From positions 60,133,112-60,197,111 of the forward strand of contig JALGQZ010000004.1 of assembly GCA_023105745.1 (NCBI GenBank): a stretch of DNA of 64,000 bases, in the 5' to 3' direction. The notes beneath the pieces were generated by a model. That model was given only the letters and a program-made list of their open reading frames with translations. It was not told where the DNA came from and did not search any database. Source of the stretch: Austropuccinia psidii (taxonomy: Eukaryota; Basidiomycota; Pucciniomycetes; Pucciniales; Sphaerophragmiaceae). How positions within the stretch are numbered: position 1 is the first letter of the stretch; every line of letters starts with the position of its first letter. Below are positions 54,101-64,000 of the stretch, one piece after another. The position numbers and the translations under genes were made by a program.

Positions 54101-56830
54101 GCCTAATGGTTCATTATCAGAGGCAAATGCATTTTTATATGTGTATAACACATTAATAAGCTCATTCCTCATCTTTGGTGACAATGATTGATTAATTTGT
54201 GCTTCAACAAGTTGATTAGTCACAAATTCATCTTTGTAAGTATCTTTGACAGAAGATACTACAGATATCTGTTTTGGCATATTGGAGAAAGCAAATTTTT
54301 GTCTCTTGTTATCTCCAATTGTGAAATATCTGTCTTTATGGTTATTTATATCAATACCATAAATATTTAAGTAATCATTTCCAAGAATGATGTACTGAGA
54401 TGTGCAATTATCCATTACTAAAATCTCAGTTTTCATTCTTACACTTCCTGCTGGATGTGGGAATACAATATTAGTGTCCAATATGCCCAAGGGGTACATA
54501 TTGTTACTGGCACTACTGAATTGTACACCTTCTATTGGTAATAGATGGTTTTTCCATTCAGGAAGTATAATTTGGAGATAATCTTTGCCAACACAAGTGC
54601 AAAATGCCCCTGTATCCAAATTTACTTTGGCTTCAATATCACTCATCAGAACTGATGTGATACAGGATGCTCCAGCAGTATAACCCTTTCCTCTAGCAGG
54701 TTTTGTTTTACACATTCTGGCATCTTGGATATTGATCAGGTTGCAGCAATCTTCACTGTACTGTGGCAAGTGGGTATGGACTTCTGTGACCTCAAAGAAA
54801 GCTGAAATGTTTTCAATGGGATAGTCCTCCACTGGTGTATCTTCAGAGATTGCAGAATCTTGACCAGACTCCTCTTTCTCTTCAGTACACTGAATTTCTT
54901 CAATGACTTGAACTTCATTGATTTTTGTCTTCTTAGGACAAGTGTTGGCTAAATGTGAAGTACTTCCACATTTATGACACTTCAAGACAGGTCTTTCTGG
55001 TCTTCTTTCCTCTCTAGGAATCTTTGAGACTATTTTTGACTCTATTGGGTTTTTAATCCAAGTCTTACCAATTCTTGTCCTGGTAATGATATCTTCCATA
55101 GCATTAATGTAGTCCTCTGTTGAGCAAGGTTCCACACATCTGCTTTTGATAGCATGTTCCAATTCTCCTCCACACTTTCTTAATATTTTCATATTAATCA
55201 TAGTGTCAGACATATCTGGGTGTAAAGCAGATAATCTGTCTTTTTGTTTGAAGAACCAAGTAAGTGGTTTGTCTTTTTCTGAGTTAAAAATGGCACTTTC
55301 AAAAGCATTCTCCATTTTAAACCTCCAAGAATTATTGGCCCATTTGGTAATCACTTCAGATTTCCACCAAGACCAGTCATGTTTACCATGATCAATCCTC
55401 ATTTTGTGATACCATTTCTTTGCAGTTCTGGTAAACAAACAGTGTAATTTTCCCACTATGATTTCATCAGGTATATTAAAGTCTTCTTGCAACATATCAA
55501 TAGTCCTGATGAATTCAATATGGTTGTATTCTCCTTCACCACAGAATGTTGGCCATTCTTCTATTTTGGGAATATCTCTTGCAGAGTAGGCATTTTCTCC
55601 TAAGAATGGAGTCAAACTTTCTTTAACAGAAAGTTTTTCTTCAGTCAAAGGTGTGGAATGTCTTGGCATATGTGGTTCATGATTCTTATGAATTTGCTCC
55701 ACACTTGCAATTATATCATTCTTCAATTTCTGCCTCTCACTGTCACTTTTTGCTAAATGTATAGCAAATTGATTAGTGTTCTTAACTATTTGTAAGACAT
55801 GGTCTTCAAGAGTTTTAAGTCTATCATTTACTTTAAAAATGGAAGGATCCTCTGTGTCATTATTTTGACATTGGGTCTCAATTCTTTCACAAGCATTGCT
55901 AATTGACTCAAGGGTGACAGTTGTCAATTGATGCCAATCAGAATGTTGCTTGTCATTTTTCTTTAAATCATTGATGTCTAATGTAATTTGCTTTAACTTT
56001 GACTCAAGTTTGCCAATTTCTACACTAATACTTCTATGTACATCATTTATTTGCGTGGAAAAGTCCTGTTCATCCTTTCCTGCTCCTTGGCTGTGAATTC
56101 CATAAGAGTTCTGGCCATATTGAAGACACTGTCCACGGCTGAAGGCTCCAATTTGGGGATCCTGTACCCTTGTGGGTAAGGTCTGTGCCAGTTGGCTTTG
56201 CCTTTGCCCTTGCCTTGATGGTTCTTGGGACCTCTCTGTTTCTTTTGAGGTCCTTTGGGCTTGTCCTTGGGCGCTTCTGGAGCTGGTTTGGAGCTGGTAG
56301 ATGCCACTGGTGCCTCTGCCTCCAAAGCTGGAGTCATTTCCAACTCTTTCTTCTGGTCTATGGATAAAAGACTTTGGTTCTTCAACCAATTCTTTATCTT
56401 TTTGACCTTGTCTTTGCAAGACAGGGGGCTCCATCCTCCTAAGAGTTCTATGGTCTTCTCCTGACCCAGAAAGCTCTTGATGTGTAAGTAGGAGTTCATG
56501 GCCCCCTGCCAAAGGCTTGGGCAGATTTCCCACTCCTCTTCCTTGGCTGCTCTGAACCAGTTTTTGTACTGGCATTGATATATTTCTATTGCTGCCACCT
56601 GAAAGTGGTTCAGACCTGGAAATATTACCATAAATCAGTTCAGGCTCAGAATTTACGTCAAAATCTGTTGGTACAGACCTTGGGGAATGGGGGGCAACTC
56701 TGGCATCCTCCAGATGTGTCTTTCTTGTGGAAGATTTGGCACTTCTGGATTTGGTCTTGCCTCTTCCTTGTCCACATCCATCTGGTTGGACTGAATAGTT
56801 GCTTCCATTTCTGGTATGCACCATTTTCAT
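51122..56830 (-). CDS. Element B gag-pol polyprotein, 1902 codons uninterrupted
   Basis: Domains in order with approximate residues: a low-complexity N-terminal region (1-270) that overlaps ORF1 in another frame; a coiled-coil-like stretch (270-400); the capsid-type gag domain from [18 protein letters not shown] (425) to [12 protein letters not shown]; a CCHC knuckle [14 protein letters not shown] (616); retropepsin DTGAFCTC (738); RT with [16 protein letters not shown] and [13 protein letters not shown]; RNase H ([10 protein letters not shown], about 1236; [10 protein letters not shown], about 1345); the integrase zinc site [12 protein letters not shown]...CHTCDRCQ (1465-1505); catalytic [19 protein letters not shown] and TDGLAERM (1538, 1601, 1635); and a chromodomain-like end ([14 protein letters not shown]). 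The RT box reads HIDD where element A has YIDD, an unusual change at the active site. The annotated ATG lies inside a proposed intron; true translation of gag may start elsewhere. Confidence 0.92.
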   Translation of the reverse strand: MKMVHTRNGSNYSVQPDGCGQGRGKTKSRSAKSSTRKTHLEDARVAPHSPRSVPTDFDVNSEPELIYGNISRSEPLSGGSNRNISMPVQKLVQSSQGRGVGNLPKPLAGGHELLLTHQELSGSGEDHRTLRRMEPPVLQRQGQKDKELVEEPKSFIHRPEERVGNDSSFGGRGTSGIYQLQTSSRSAQGQAQRTSKETERSQEPSRQGQRQSQLAQTLPTRVQDPQIGAFSRGQCLQYGQNSYGIHSQGAGKDEQDFSTQINDVHRSISVEIGKLESKLKQITLDINDLKKNDKQHSDWHQLTTVTLESISNACERIETQCQNNDTEDPSIFKVNDRLKTLEDHVLQIVKNTNQFAIHLAKSDSERQKLKNDIIASVEQIHKNHEPHMPRHSTPLTEEKLSVKESLTPFLGENAYSARDIPKIEEWPTFCGEGEYNHIEFIRTIDMLQEDFNIPDEIIVGKLHCLFTRTAKKWYHKMRIDHGKHDWSWWKSEVITKWANNSWRFKMENAFESAIFNSEKDKPLTWFFKQKDRLSALHPDMSDTMINMKILRKCGGELEHAIKSRCVEPCSTEDYINAMEDIITRTRIGKTWIKNPIESKIVSKIPREERRPERPVLKCHKCGSTSHLANTCPKKTKINEVQVIEEIQCTEEKEESGQDSAISEDTPVEDYPIENISAFFEVTEVHTHLPQYSEDCCNLINIQDARMCKTKPARGKGYTAGASCITSVLMSDIEAKVNLDTGAFCTCVGKDYLQIILPEWKNHLLPIEGVQFSSASNNMYPLGILDTNIVFPHPAGSVRMKTEILVMDNCTSQYIILGNDYLNIYGIDINNHKDRYFTIGDNKRQKFAFSNMPKQISVVSSVKDTYKDEFVTNQLVEAQINQSLSPKMRNELINVLYTYKNAFASDNEPLGAIRGHEVDITLNIDRPYPPVLRRPAYPASPRAREALEKHIQELIQLGVLRKVGHNEEVEVTTPVIIAWHNDKSRMVGDFRALNTYTVPDRYPIPRIHETLTQLSKAKYITSMDALKGFHQNVLTPKAKKLLRIITHCGIFEYLRMPFGIKNAPSHYQRMMNTIFPTEFSEGWLIIHIDDIIICSDSWSLHLERLARVLPKVAEVNMKISLKKCNFGFEELKALGHVVSGLSLGIDKNKVAAVLLKPIPQNKKEMMSFLGFASYYRQHLKDFAILAKSLYRICDQQTVFEMTQERIKAYENIKKALTESPLLLMPDWNIPFKLYIDACGDGLGEALHQVQIIDDKPTEGPVCYISRQIKPTEARYGASQMECLCLVWALEKLHYYLDGSVFEVITDCNAVKSLLNMKTPNRHMLRWQIAIQEYRGNMTIVYKAGNIHKNADGLSRWALANTPDNPAYVPLEAEPQIPIEGINITDIGTEFFEEVRESYKQDKNCHILTSLLDKDCKDTSLVNALDEVWKNSYSEGRFHLFDGIIYHRTKHSCVMTLCSRLLINTILHECHDSIYSGHLSEDRTLEKVKNCAWWPSWRKETIEYCHTCDRCQKENRSTGKKFGLMIHIQEPKSPWEVVHMDWVTALPPSGDKSYNACLVIVDRYSKTPIFLPCHKDDTAMDTALLLWSRVISHTGLFKNIISDRDPKFTSALWTNLHRSFGTKLSFSTAYHPQTDGLAERMIQTLEDMIRRFCAYGLEFKDSDGFTHDWCTLIPALELAYKTSVHSSTGQTPAMLEQGCNPRLPADTLRKDLIDIHPTASSFKLMLDKVKHHAKQSMDDAFYYAKQKWDKSHKVPDFKVGDLVLVSTLNFNNIKGPKKLKDSYVGPFVIVALHGTNAVQVELSGELENKHPTFPVSLIKPYQPADKEFFPLRNPIPLTVPPVEQNEDKKIKKVIKERRLRGKNQREYLVRYRNPVHEDEWMAESEIPDSDKLLRRFRHERRPQA
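56047..56631 (-). CDS. Element B ORF1: overlapping-frame protein
   Basis: Open for 194 codons in a frame different from the long polyprotein frame. It contains [42 protein letters not shown], a basic linker ([20 protein letters not shown]) and [20 protein letters not shown], ending at a TAA (56047-56049). In the block from IEIYQ to GWSPL about 22 of 56 residues match element A ORF1 without gaps. An upstream exon in the same frame (56810 to about 56735) reads [20 protein letters not shown]; two stops between it and ORF1 mean that a second intron is needed, possibly a 62-bp one ending at a TTTCCAG acceptor near 56639. That junction is uncertain because its donor (GTCTGT) is weak. Confidence 0.55.
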   Translation of the reverse strand: MVIFPGLNHFQVAAIEIYQCQYKNWFRAAKEEEWEICPSLWQGAMNSYLHIKSFLGQEKTIELLGGWSPLSCKDKVKKIKNWLKNQSLLSIDQKKELEMTPALEAEAPVASTSSKPAPEAPKDKPKGPQKKQRGPKNHQGKGKGKANWHRPYPQGYRIPKLEPSAVDSVFNMARTLMEFTAKEQERMNRTFPRK

Positions 56831-56875
56831 GTCAATTTAAAGATAAAAGGTGAAAATATAAGATAAAATACACAC

Positions 56876-57020
56876 CTTTTGGTGGTAATTTAGCTTTTTC
56901 TGAGTTGAATAAGGTGCCTCTTTTATCAATCTGCACCTCAATACTGTCTTCAGATTCTGGACTATTGATGTATCTTTTACTCAGTCTGTTACCAGCTGCA
57001 CAGTATTTGATTAAAGATAC
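56876..57020 (-). CDS. Leader exon of element B (5' part of ORF1 candidate)
   Basis: An open frame reading CAAGNRLSKRYINSPESEDS, IEVQIDKRGTLFNSEKAK and LPPK ends at a GTGTGT donor-like site. A 65-bp putative intron (56875-56811) ending ATACCAG would join it in frame to [10 protein letters not shown]. Element C has the same reading (AAGNKLSERYITCPES, IEVQISKRGTLFKTEQAK) despite nucleotide changes, although with two stops. No start ATG is present; an upstream exon would be required. The left limit is approximate. Confidence 0.5.
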
Positions 57021-57387
57021 TTAAAGAGAAAAAATATGATAAAAGAAATTATTTTTGTGTTTTAAGATATTTTTAAAAGATTTTTTATGAATTTTATTAT
57101 TTTTTAATATTAAAAAAATTATTCTTTTTAAAGAAAAAAATTAAAATTCAAGATTTTGAATGAAAATTAATTCAGAGTAACTCAAAGAATAATTTTATAA
57201 GTTTTTGGATGTGAAAAAGCCACGTGTAAAAACAGTATAAAATTAAACCAAATTCCTCAATGAAAAGATTTTCAAAACAATTTCAAAAATAAGAATTAAT
57301 TTAACTTTAAAATGAAAGAAAAAATTATTAAATTAATATATTTTAGAGCTTAAAAATATATTAATTAAGGGTACAAGGTTCAAAAAA

Positions 57388-57405
57388 CACGGCCAGGCCC
57401 CCAAA
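57388..57405 (-). other. Putative primer-binding site of element B
   Basis: The minus strand reads TTTGGGGGCCTGGCCGTG directly after the LTR end. Confidence 0.55.
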
Positions 57406-59327
57406 TGTAAGATGTGACTATGAAACTGATGATAATATTACTATCAATCAACAGTACTATGTCTGTTCTTATGAAATATAATAATAAAGTATTATTATAA
57501 CCACAATTAAATAATTAAAAAATTATTTCTTTCACGTGTTAAGCACTACTAGTGATTTTAACAGTGAGCAAGTAATTGTCTACTAGAATCAATTACAAGA
57601 AGAATTTAATAATAAAAACTTCTTTATTAAAATAATAAAATTATTTTAATATATAATTATCTTTTGCAAGAATAATTAGAAAGATAATTCTTGAAGAAAA
57701 CTATTACTAGAGAAAAACTTGAAGAATTAAGAATAAATGACTCACTAATACTCCAAAGAACTTATTGATAGATAAGAGTAGAGAAATTTGACGTAGAATT
57801 GTGGATTTAAGGGATCAAAAGGATTTATAACAGTATTACAACAATATATAGTTGGATTCTAGGATTTCACGTCTTTCTGGATGATTTGGAAAGATTTAAA
57901 ACACTTAAGAATAGTTTTAACTAATACTTACTTGTTGGTAATAATGATTTAATAAATTGATAAGATGATGATACGGAAAAAACAGCAAGAATAGGCTTCT
58001 TTTAAGTCAACAACAGCTCACAGAGGCGTGCCATGGAGCAAACTGAAAAACCAGTGAGTGAGAAAACAATAAACCCTTTTGGATTAATGATTGCATCATC
58101 TGTTGTCACGTAAGATTATCATAATTACTTAATTGATGCTTTTACGTGACTACCAACCCCAATATGGTTAAGAATAAAAGGAGTAACATCTGTAAATCTT
58201 CTTTTATTCTGAAATAATCATTGATTTCTCAAAGTTATCAATGTTATTGCCAATTTCATCACAGGTTGTAATTACTGTGAATTTTTGAAGATTCAGTGTT
58301 TCACGTAGAGTGGTCAAAAATGGACTGTAAGTAAAACTTTTAATTTTACTAGTAAAACCATAATTCTTTTTGGTTGTACCATAGATAATACAGTTCTACA
58401 TTGGTCCTGAAAGTTTCAGGAAGATTCATTAAGAATTGTATTTTTAATGAATTTTTGAAGTTTTTACCTCATTTCTATGTAGAATTGCAAATAGCAGTAT
58501 TTTGCTGGTTGCTATGAGGTAAATCAATGAATATGGATCCCAAAAGGGTTTAATTACTCTTTTAGGGTCTAGTCATGGAAATTCATCAAGAATTGACGTG
58601 GTTACAGGAGCCTAAGTAGCTTATTACCTCCTTGGCACGTCAAAATAGCAGGTTATTTGCTATTTTTCTTATGATTACAGTAGGTGTAACTTGGTAACCA
58701 AGTTCCCAAAGAGTTTTAGTTTACCAATTGGGCCAAGATGAGCCATGGATCCATGCTCTGGAGCTATCCACGCCTCTGAGGCCTCAGAAGTTGGGTACCC
58801 TGGCTCTCTTTGATGTCTTTTGTCCCCCTTGCCTAATTTTTACGTCAAAATAGTAATTTAAGCTTAAAGTGAGATATCCACTATGGGTGTACCAAAAGTC
58901 CATGTAAGAATACCATGATATTAAGTGCTCAAAACATGCATAACACTATTCTTAGTGTATATGTAACATGGGATTTCTCACTTTCCCATTATTTTGGCTA
59001 AAAATCAAGAAAAACAAAAATTTTCACGGATCTTTTATGTGGTACTAATGATGTGGTATTGAAGTATTTTCCATTTTACCACCTCAAATACTTAAATTGA
59101 GCTTATTCACTCTATGGAGCTACCCTAGGTGAATTTTTGTGTAGAATCCAAATCTGGTCTTAAATCCATGGATTTACTTACTCAATAAAAAGTTATTCAT
59201 ATTTTCTGAAATTGAAAATGATGAATTTTGGATATATGCATGACTTATGAGTTTTGCATAATTCAAAATTTCTTTTTAAGATAATTGTGGCCTATTTGGG
59301 TATGTAAAATATACCTCAAGGCTCACA
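57406..59327 (-). repeat. Element B 5' LTR
   Basis: A 1922-bp LTR nearly identical to the copy at 49084-50982. It carries the additional 23-bp segment around 57616-57640. Confidence 0.95.
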
Positions 59328-59449
59328 GATGGTGATACATTCCAATTAATATGGTTTATATTCTAACTTATTTAGAAAGCTGTTGCATATTTAAGAAATG
59401 ATAATTATATTGTATTACACCCGCACAAATAATTCAGAAAATGTTAATG

Positions 59450-61560
59450 TGTAGCTGTGCTATAAATCTATATTACTCACTCATTGCAGAGCATCCCCAT
59501 TTGCGCTAATAACTGGAATTTCAAGTGTTTTGAGGGAAATGATCTGCATCTTACTACAGCCTTTGAGCCACTATTGATCAAATACCTGGAAAGATAGGAC
59601 TTCCAGAATATCACAATCATCTGTTGCTTGTATTTCTGGAAATCTATCAATAGTATTTTTACCCTTTCTTTAATCCAATTACCAAACTCTATGTCTCTAT
59701 CCATTTTTAATAACAATTCATTAAATAAGCATGAGTGCCAGCGTAATACCACTCTGCAGTAAACTTGAGGTCCTTTTTCCACTACCTCCTCAGTATCTGA
59801 GAAACCTCGAGTCTCATTGAATTGTGATGCTAGAATGGGAAAATTAGCCATATCACACCATTCACAATGGTACTCACAGGTCTACACATAATTAATTAGA
59901 TTATCATTGTACTTACTTCACAATGGAGAAGAGACACAGTAACTAACCCTTTGACAAATCTTTGTGAGATTTTGATTCTCCTTCTTTTTTACCAAATACT
60001 CCACATCCTTTTTAATATATTTCCATTCTATTTTCAGATAAGTGAAATATTGCTCCATTAAAGCTGCCATGTCCCCATAGTTATTATGATCCTTGTTCCA
60101 ACAGTAATGATGATACTTGGTGCTGACAAGTGCAATATGGAAGGTATGGTAAAACACCATAGAAATCAACTTGTTGAAAAGATGTTGCCATGAGCTCTCC
60201 CAGTCCCAAGTGAATCACTTTAGTCCTAACTTATGGAGCTCATTTTTTCAGTAGCTTTGGAAACCTTGAGACTGAGCCTGTGTTGATGGCTCATTTAAAA
60301 TATCCTTGGGGACCTATACCAGATGACCAGCCACTTGAATCGCAATTTCATGCTCTTCTGTGCTGGTTGGCTCTGGTAGTGAGGAAAAATTCTTATCCCT
60401 CACTTTGAGTAGGAACAGGCAATGGGCATGTACAGCTTATCTCACCCCATGGAAATTTTCTGGAAGTTCCGCTCCCAGCCATCTGTGTTGCTTCTTCTGG
60501 ATTGCACGTTTTTCCACATTGTGAGCTTTGCCAGCCTGGTTCTTTTTTTGTCTCATCTTTGATTGATTTAACATACTCTGGGCAAGGGGCATTTGAAGGT
60601 GGTTGAACTCACTATTTGACTGAGTGCCCTCCTCATGCACCATGAAAGCATCCCTCCTTGGTTCATCATTTGTTTCACTGTGATTGGGAGACATGTTTTC
60701 ATCCTCATCATCCACAATTTTTTCTCTTGATGAACTGGAATGAGCTGTTCTTGGTTTTGAGGCATATGGATGATGACATCCAGTGACATTTTCTTTATGG
60801 ACCAGAGGCAAACATGCATCAAGTTCATCACCTACCATGCAAAACATCAGTTAACACATCAAAAAATTAATAAAGACTGGTCATACTCACAATCTTCAAT
60901 TGGCTCCTGAGATTGGACTGAATTGGCTTTATGTGCCATATCTAACCCATGAAACAAACATATCAAATTGTGAAAAGATTTATACTCTGACATCAAAATT
61001 ACTTACTTTAATGAAGATTCAATACCCAATTTCCCTCTGACAGACCACTCTGAGTAACATTTTCCAATGGTCATTTTTGTTGCCCCTCATAAGCCCTCTT
61101 TTCATTCCCCACATGAACCCGAGATCCTGATGGAATATTTAGGTTTAGCTGTTTACTTTGCCCAAAGGGTTCCTGGGATGCAACAGGATTCCGACCATGA
61201 TTAAGGAGGAAGTCACGTGGAAATTTTGATTGGGGATTAGCCTTTGATGAGATTTCAGGTGTGCTTCCCGGCCACTCAGACACATGCATTTGTGTATTAG
61301 TGGTATTCTGGGGAATTGGAGTGACAGAAATATTTGGGATTGACCAAGTGCTTGAAGTTTGAGCCATCAGATTTCCCACATCAATGTTGAGACCCAATAC
61401 ATTCATTGAGGATGCAATAGGGGTTTTGAGTGGAATGTTGAGACTCATTGGTGACTGTGTTGTTTGAAAATATTCTATTCTAGATTCACTATTGGAGTCA
61501 TGAAAAGAACCTGAATGGGATTTACATGGGTTGGAAGATGACGTGAGGGCTAAAAAACTA
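59450..61560 (-). pseudogene. Minus-strand multi-exon rust-family pseudogene, function unknown
   Basis: Segments in order on the minus strand: 61448-61071 (STWSIPNISVTPIPQN, SEWPGSTPEISSKANPQSK, FGQSKQLNLN); 60847-60437 (HHPYASKPRTAHSSSSREK, EDENMSPNHSETNDEP, RWLGAELPENFHGV); a continuation with stops (AVHAHCLFLLKVRDKNFSSL, HEIAIQVAGHLV, VPKDILNEPSTQAQSQGFQS); 60169-59918 (MVFYHTFHIALVSTKYHHYC, NYGDMAALMEQYFTYLKIEW); and 59851-59477 (CDMANFPILASQFNETRGFS, EEVVEKGPQVYCRVV, FGNWIKERVKILLIDFQKYK). The last exon ends at a GTGAGT donor 140 bp from element B. At least three internal stops are present. I recognise it as a dispersed rust gene family without known domain. Confidence 0.5.
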
Positions 61561-62201
61561 TAGTAATGTTTTCAAGTTGATAGTACAGCTCAGTGTTTTG
61601 ATAAAATAGAGTGATCTCAAATGAAGGATCTCAAACTTATAATAGAGAAATTGTATGAATAGTGGGAACAATAGATTTTGTGGAAGTCTAATAAAGCAAT
61701 TTTTGGGAGAATTTGCCTGGCCTATTTTTGAGCTCCTCCACCTTTGTGAGAAACCACACTGCCAGCCCACCAGCATAAATGTGATATTTCCTTGATCTCA
61801 AAGGGGACCCATCATCCATAAGTAATCAGATTCAATACAGCTTTCCCCCTCCCCATTGTCACATTGTGTGAATTATCCAAACTACCAATATATGCATCAA
61901 AAGTCCCCAGCATTCTATATCTGTATAAGGGTATACCTATGTAGGATTTACCCACAAAAGAGACATCACCTTTTCAAGAAAGGCAAGACAATGAAACTGA
62001 TTAAAAGCCTGCTTCACTCAAACCAAATACCATGACTTTACCTCCACTCCAAATGCTTATGTAATAGAGCTATATTGTTATGCCTGTAATAAGGTTCAAA
62101 CCATGTACAATGGTGTGCCAATGTACATGGTTTAACTGTTAATCCCCTCAATTCAATGTTGAAACATCACTAATGGAACACCCCTCAAGGGTCAAACCTG
62201 C
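61561..62201. other. No feature recognised
   Basis: Non-coding sequence. One minus-strand frame (61558-61776) lacks any motif. A local inverted pair (GTTCAAACCATGTACA and TGTACATGGTTTAACTG, about 62095-62138) could form a hairpin. Confidence 0.4.
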
Positions 62202-62492
62202 TGTGAGCCTTGAGGTATATTTTACATACCCAAATAGGCCACAATTATCTTTAAAAGAAGTTCTGAAATATGCATAACCCATAAGTCATGTATATATTCA
62301 AAGTTCAGCTTTTTTGATTTAAGAAAAGATGAATAATGTTTCATTGAGTACATAGATCCATAGATTCAAGGCCAGATTTGACCTCTTTAAGGTGGTAATA
62401 TGGATAATACTTCAATACCACATGAAAGAATTGTGTAAATTTTTGTTCTTCTCAATTAAACTCCAAAATAATGGGAATATGAGAAATCCCAT
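62202..62492 (+). repeat. Truncated LTR of the element B/C family
   Basis: Starts TGTGAGCCTTGAGGTATATT like the B LTR in element orientation and stays collinear through ATAGGCCACAATTATC and AATAATGGGA..TGAGAAATCC. It then breaks off. It is more diverged than the LTRs of B. Confidence 0.8.
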
Positions 62493-64000
62493 TGTGGGAA
62501 CTCCTCTTGTGTGGGATTAAAATGAGGCAGTACCTGGAGGGGGAAATCACAGGTAACTAGTTTTGAATTTCTAATAACTCCTGTAACCAAGGGTGGCAAG
62601 GGTGTATTGCCTGCCCCTCCTAAAATACTGAACAAAATCTTCCTTGGAGCTCACAAACCAAAATAAAATTAGTAAGTGGCTTTACAACTGCAGAAGACAA
62701 AATTCAGCAGTCTCAGATCAGACCTATTCAATAAATAATATGAAAATAATGTCAGTTATTTTGATTAAATTTGAGATTTTAATGAGATACTTGTCTGTTT
62801 AATTTTAATATCTTTTTTTTTGGTTAAATTGAGGTGAGTGGTTTCTTCTTGGTGATATAAATTTGGTAAGATGGGTTTTTTAAGGTGTTCTGGAAAGTTG
62901 GATGAGTGTTGATAAAGGTAATTTTGTTAAGGTAAAGTTATAATAGAGTAAAATAATTTTTTTACAGGTTTGTTATTTTTTTAAGAGTGGTTAATAATAA
63001 GATAAAATTGTATTTGTTAAATTTAAGAGGTAAGATTCTTTGATATTTAATTTTTTTTAAAGGGGTAAGTGAATTTTAAATCTTGATAAATGGTGTTAAT
63101 TTTACTAGGTGAAATATTTTAATAGAGTAGTAACCCTAATCTTGGGTACTAGATAATTTTTATTTTTATTTTAATAATGATAAGATTCCACTGAGCTTAG
63201 CTACTGGGAAATCTTTAACACTTTACTTCCACTGAGCTTAGCTACTGGGCAAGTAATTTTACTATAATATGCTGGACTACCTCCCAGGTGAGGGATGAAT
63301 TATTCCTATGCTCCTACTGTGCAGTGGATATAATGTGCATGGGATATATTTGCATGGGGGGGGATTTTGAAATTTGGGGGAGAGAGCCCCCCTATTTATA
63401 CCTTTTGGGAGCCCAGAGGGCCCTCCATGGGACCTGTCTTTTTCCACTTTAATTCCTCTTGATTTCATCATGTGACTCCATTTTTGGTGAGGACCTTTCT
63501 TGCGTGGGTCAGGTGATTTAAGGTTTGGTGATAATTTTCTTTCTGCACAGCCTCCATTTATCACATGATTGTCTTTTTGGTGAACTAATTATGATGTGAT
63601 ATTCTTGAATTTTTCTTGCATACATGAGGTGATTCAATTTTGGCTGGGGATTTTTGTTGTGCACAGCCTCTTTCCTGTCACATGATATTTTGTTGGTGGA
63701 TGCAGTATCACATGATGACCTTGTAATTACTTTGCATATGTCCTATTTTAGGTTTGGTAGAAGTGGCTGTGTAATTTATGCAGGTGTCATGGTTGTTTTT
63801 CTTCTTTTTGAACTTTAAAATGAAGTCAGGTGATAATTTCTTGCACTGGTGAATTTACTGTTATGTATGAGATGATGTGATTTTTGAGTTTGACACATGC
63901 TGTGCATAGTCATGTGGTTGAGATTTAATTAAAATTGTGTACTGCATGCAACCTGTTGTAACTTGCTTTGGTTTGCATGAGGTGATGAGTGGTGTAAATA
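62493..64000. other. Non-coding right end, nothing recognised except a short duplication
   Basis: AT-rich with runs of G near 63350-63385. The sequence TTCCACTGAGCTTAGCTACTGGG occurs twice 40 bp apart (about 63187 and 63227). A minus-strand frame (63277-63564) is proline- and lysine-rich without known motifs and is probably not a gene. Confidence 0.4.

Larger units (their letters stand above)
49084..59327 (-). mobile_element. Element B: young, nearly intact Ty3/Gypsy element
   Basis: LTRs of 1899 bp (left, 3' LTR) and 1922 bp (right, 5' LTR) differ at roughly nine bases plus one 23-bp indel. The target duplication is GATGG (49079-49083 and 59328-59332). The polyprotein frame is open from end to end. 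Element B appears to have inserted just downstream of an exon of the pseudogene at 59450-61560, close to a GTGAGT donor. Confidence 0.95.

Noticed and set aside
63277..63564. Proline/lysine-rich minus-strand frame near the right edge
   Set aside because: G-run-driven composition with no motif; probably non-coding.

Overview
The window looks like a repeat-rich chromosome segment of a rust fungus (Pucciniales). The evidence is the AT-rich sequence with 60-130 bp introns, the very large Ty3/Gypsy load, and multi-copy pseudogene families that I recognise as rust-type. The repeats look most like those of myrtle rust (Austropuccinia psidii); that species call is a judgement from memory, not a search result. 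There are no bacterial or phage operons, no CRISPR array and no RNA gene that I could see.

Layout. (1) Positions 1-20624 are a nested transposon stack. An old LTR (family D, copy D3, minus strand) was hit by a gypsy element C, which was in turn hit by D1 of family D. D3 was also hit by a TIR element carrying an internal minisatellite, and by a second family-D LTR (D2, plus strand). D2 itself holds a decayed full-length chromovirus (E) and a solo E-type LTR (E3). Target-site duplications (TSDs) can be read for most layers. (2) Positions 21899-24780 hold a 9-bp tandem array and the one intact host gene I can support: a five-exon HD-domain phosphohydrolase in a locally CpG-rich patch. (3) Positions 25722-26905 are further E and D LTR fragments. 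(4) Positions 28575-38666 are a very young gypsy element (A) with near-identical LTRs and a perfect TSD, inserted in a decayed rust multi-copy gene whose remains lie on both sides. (5) Positions 42100-48830 hold a minisatellite, a minus-strand pseudogene and a plus-strand SNF2-helicase pseudogene. (6) Positions 49084-59327 are a second young gypsy element (B, minus strand) with an uninterrupted 1902-codon gag-pol frame. (7) Positions 59450-62500 hold another rust-family pseudogene and a B-type LTR fragment; the right end is featureless.

The most interesting observation is in elements A, B and C. Before the classical gag-protease-RT-RNase H-integrase-chromodomain polyprotein, a second reading frame of about 200 codons overlaps the 5' end of the long frame. 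Between A and B this overlapping frame is better conserved at protein level than the long frame itself (about 22 of 56 against 10 of 56 identical residues in one ungapped block, counted by hand). A 64-65 bp putative intron sits at the same place in A and B and contains the start codon(s) of the long frame. Splicing would therefore remove that start and, in A, fuse an upstream exon to the overlapping frame. This suggests a spliced ORF1 protein that a longest-ORF annotation would miss.
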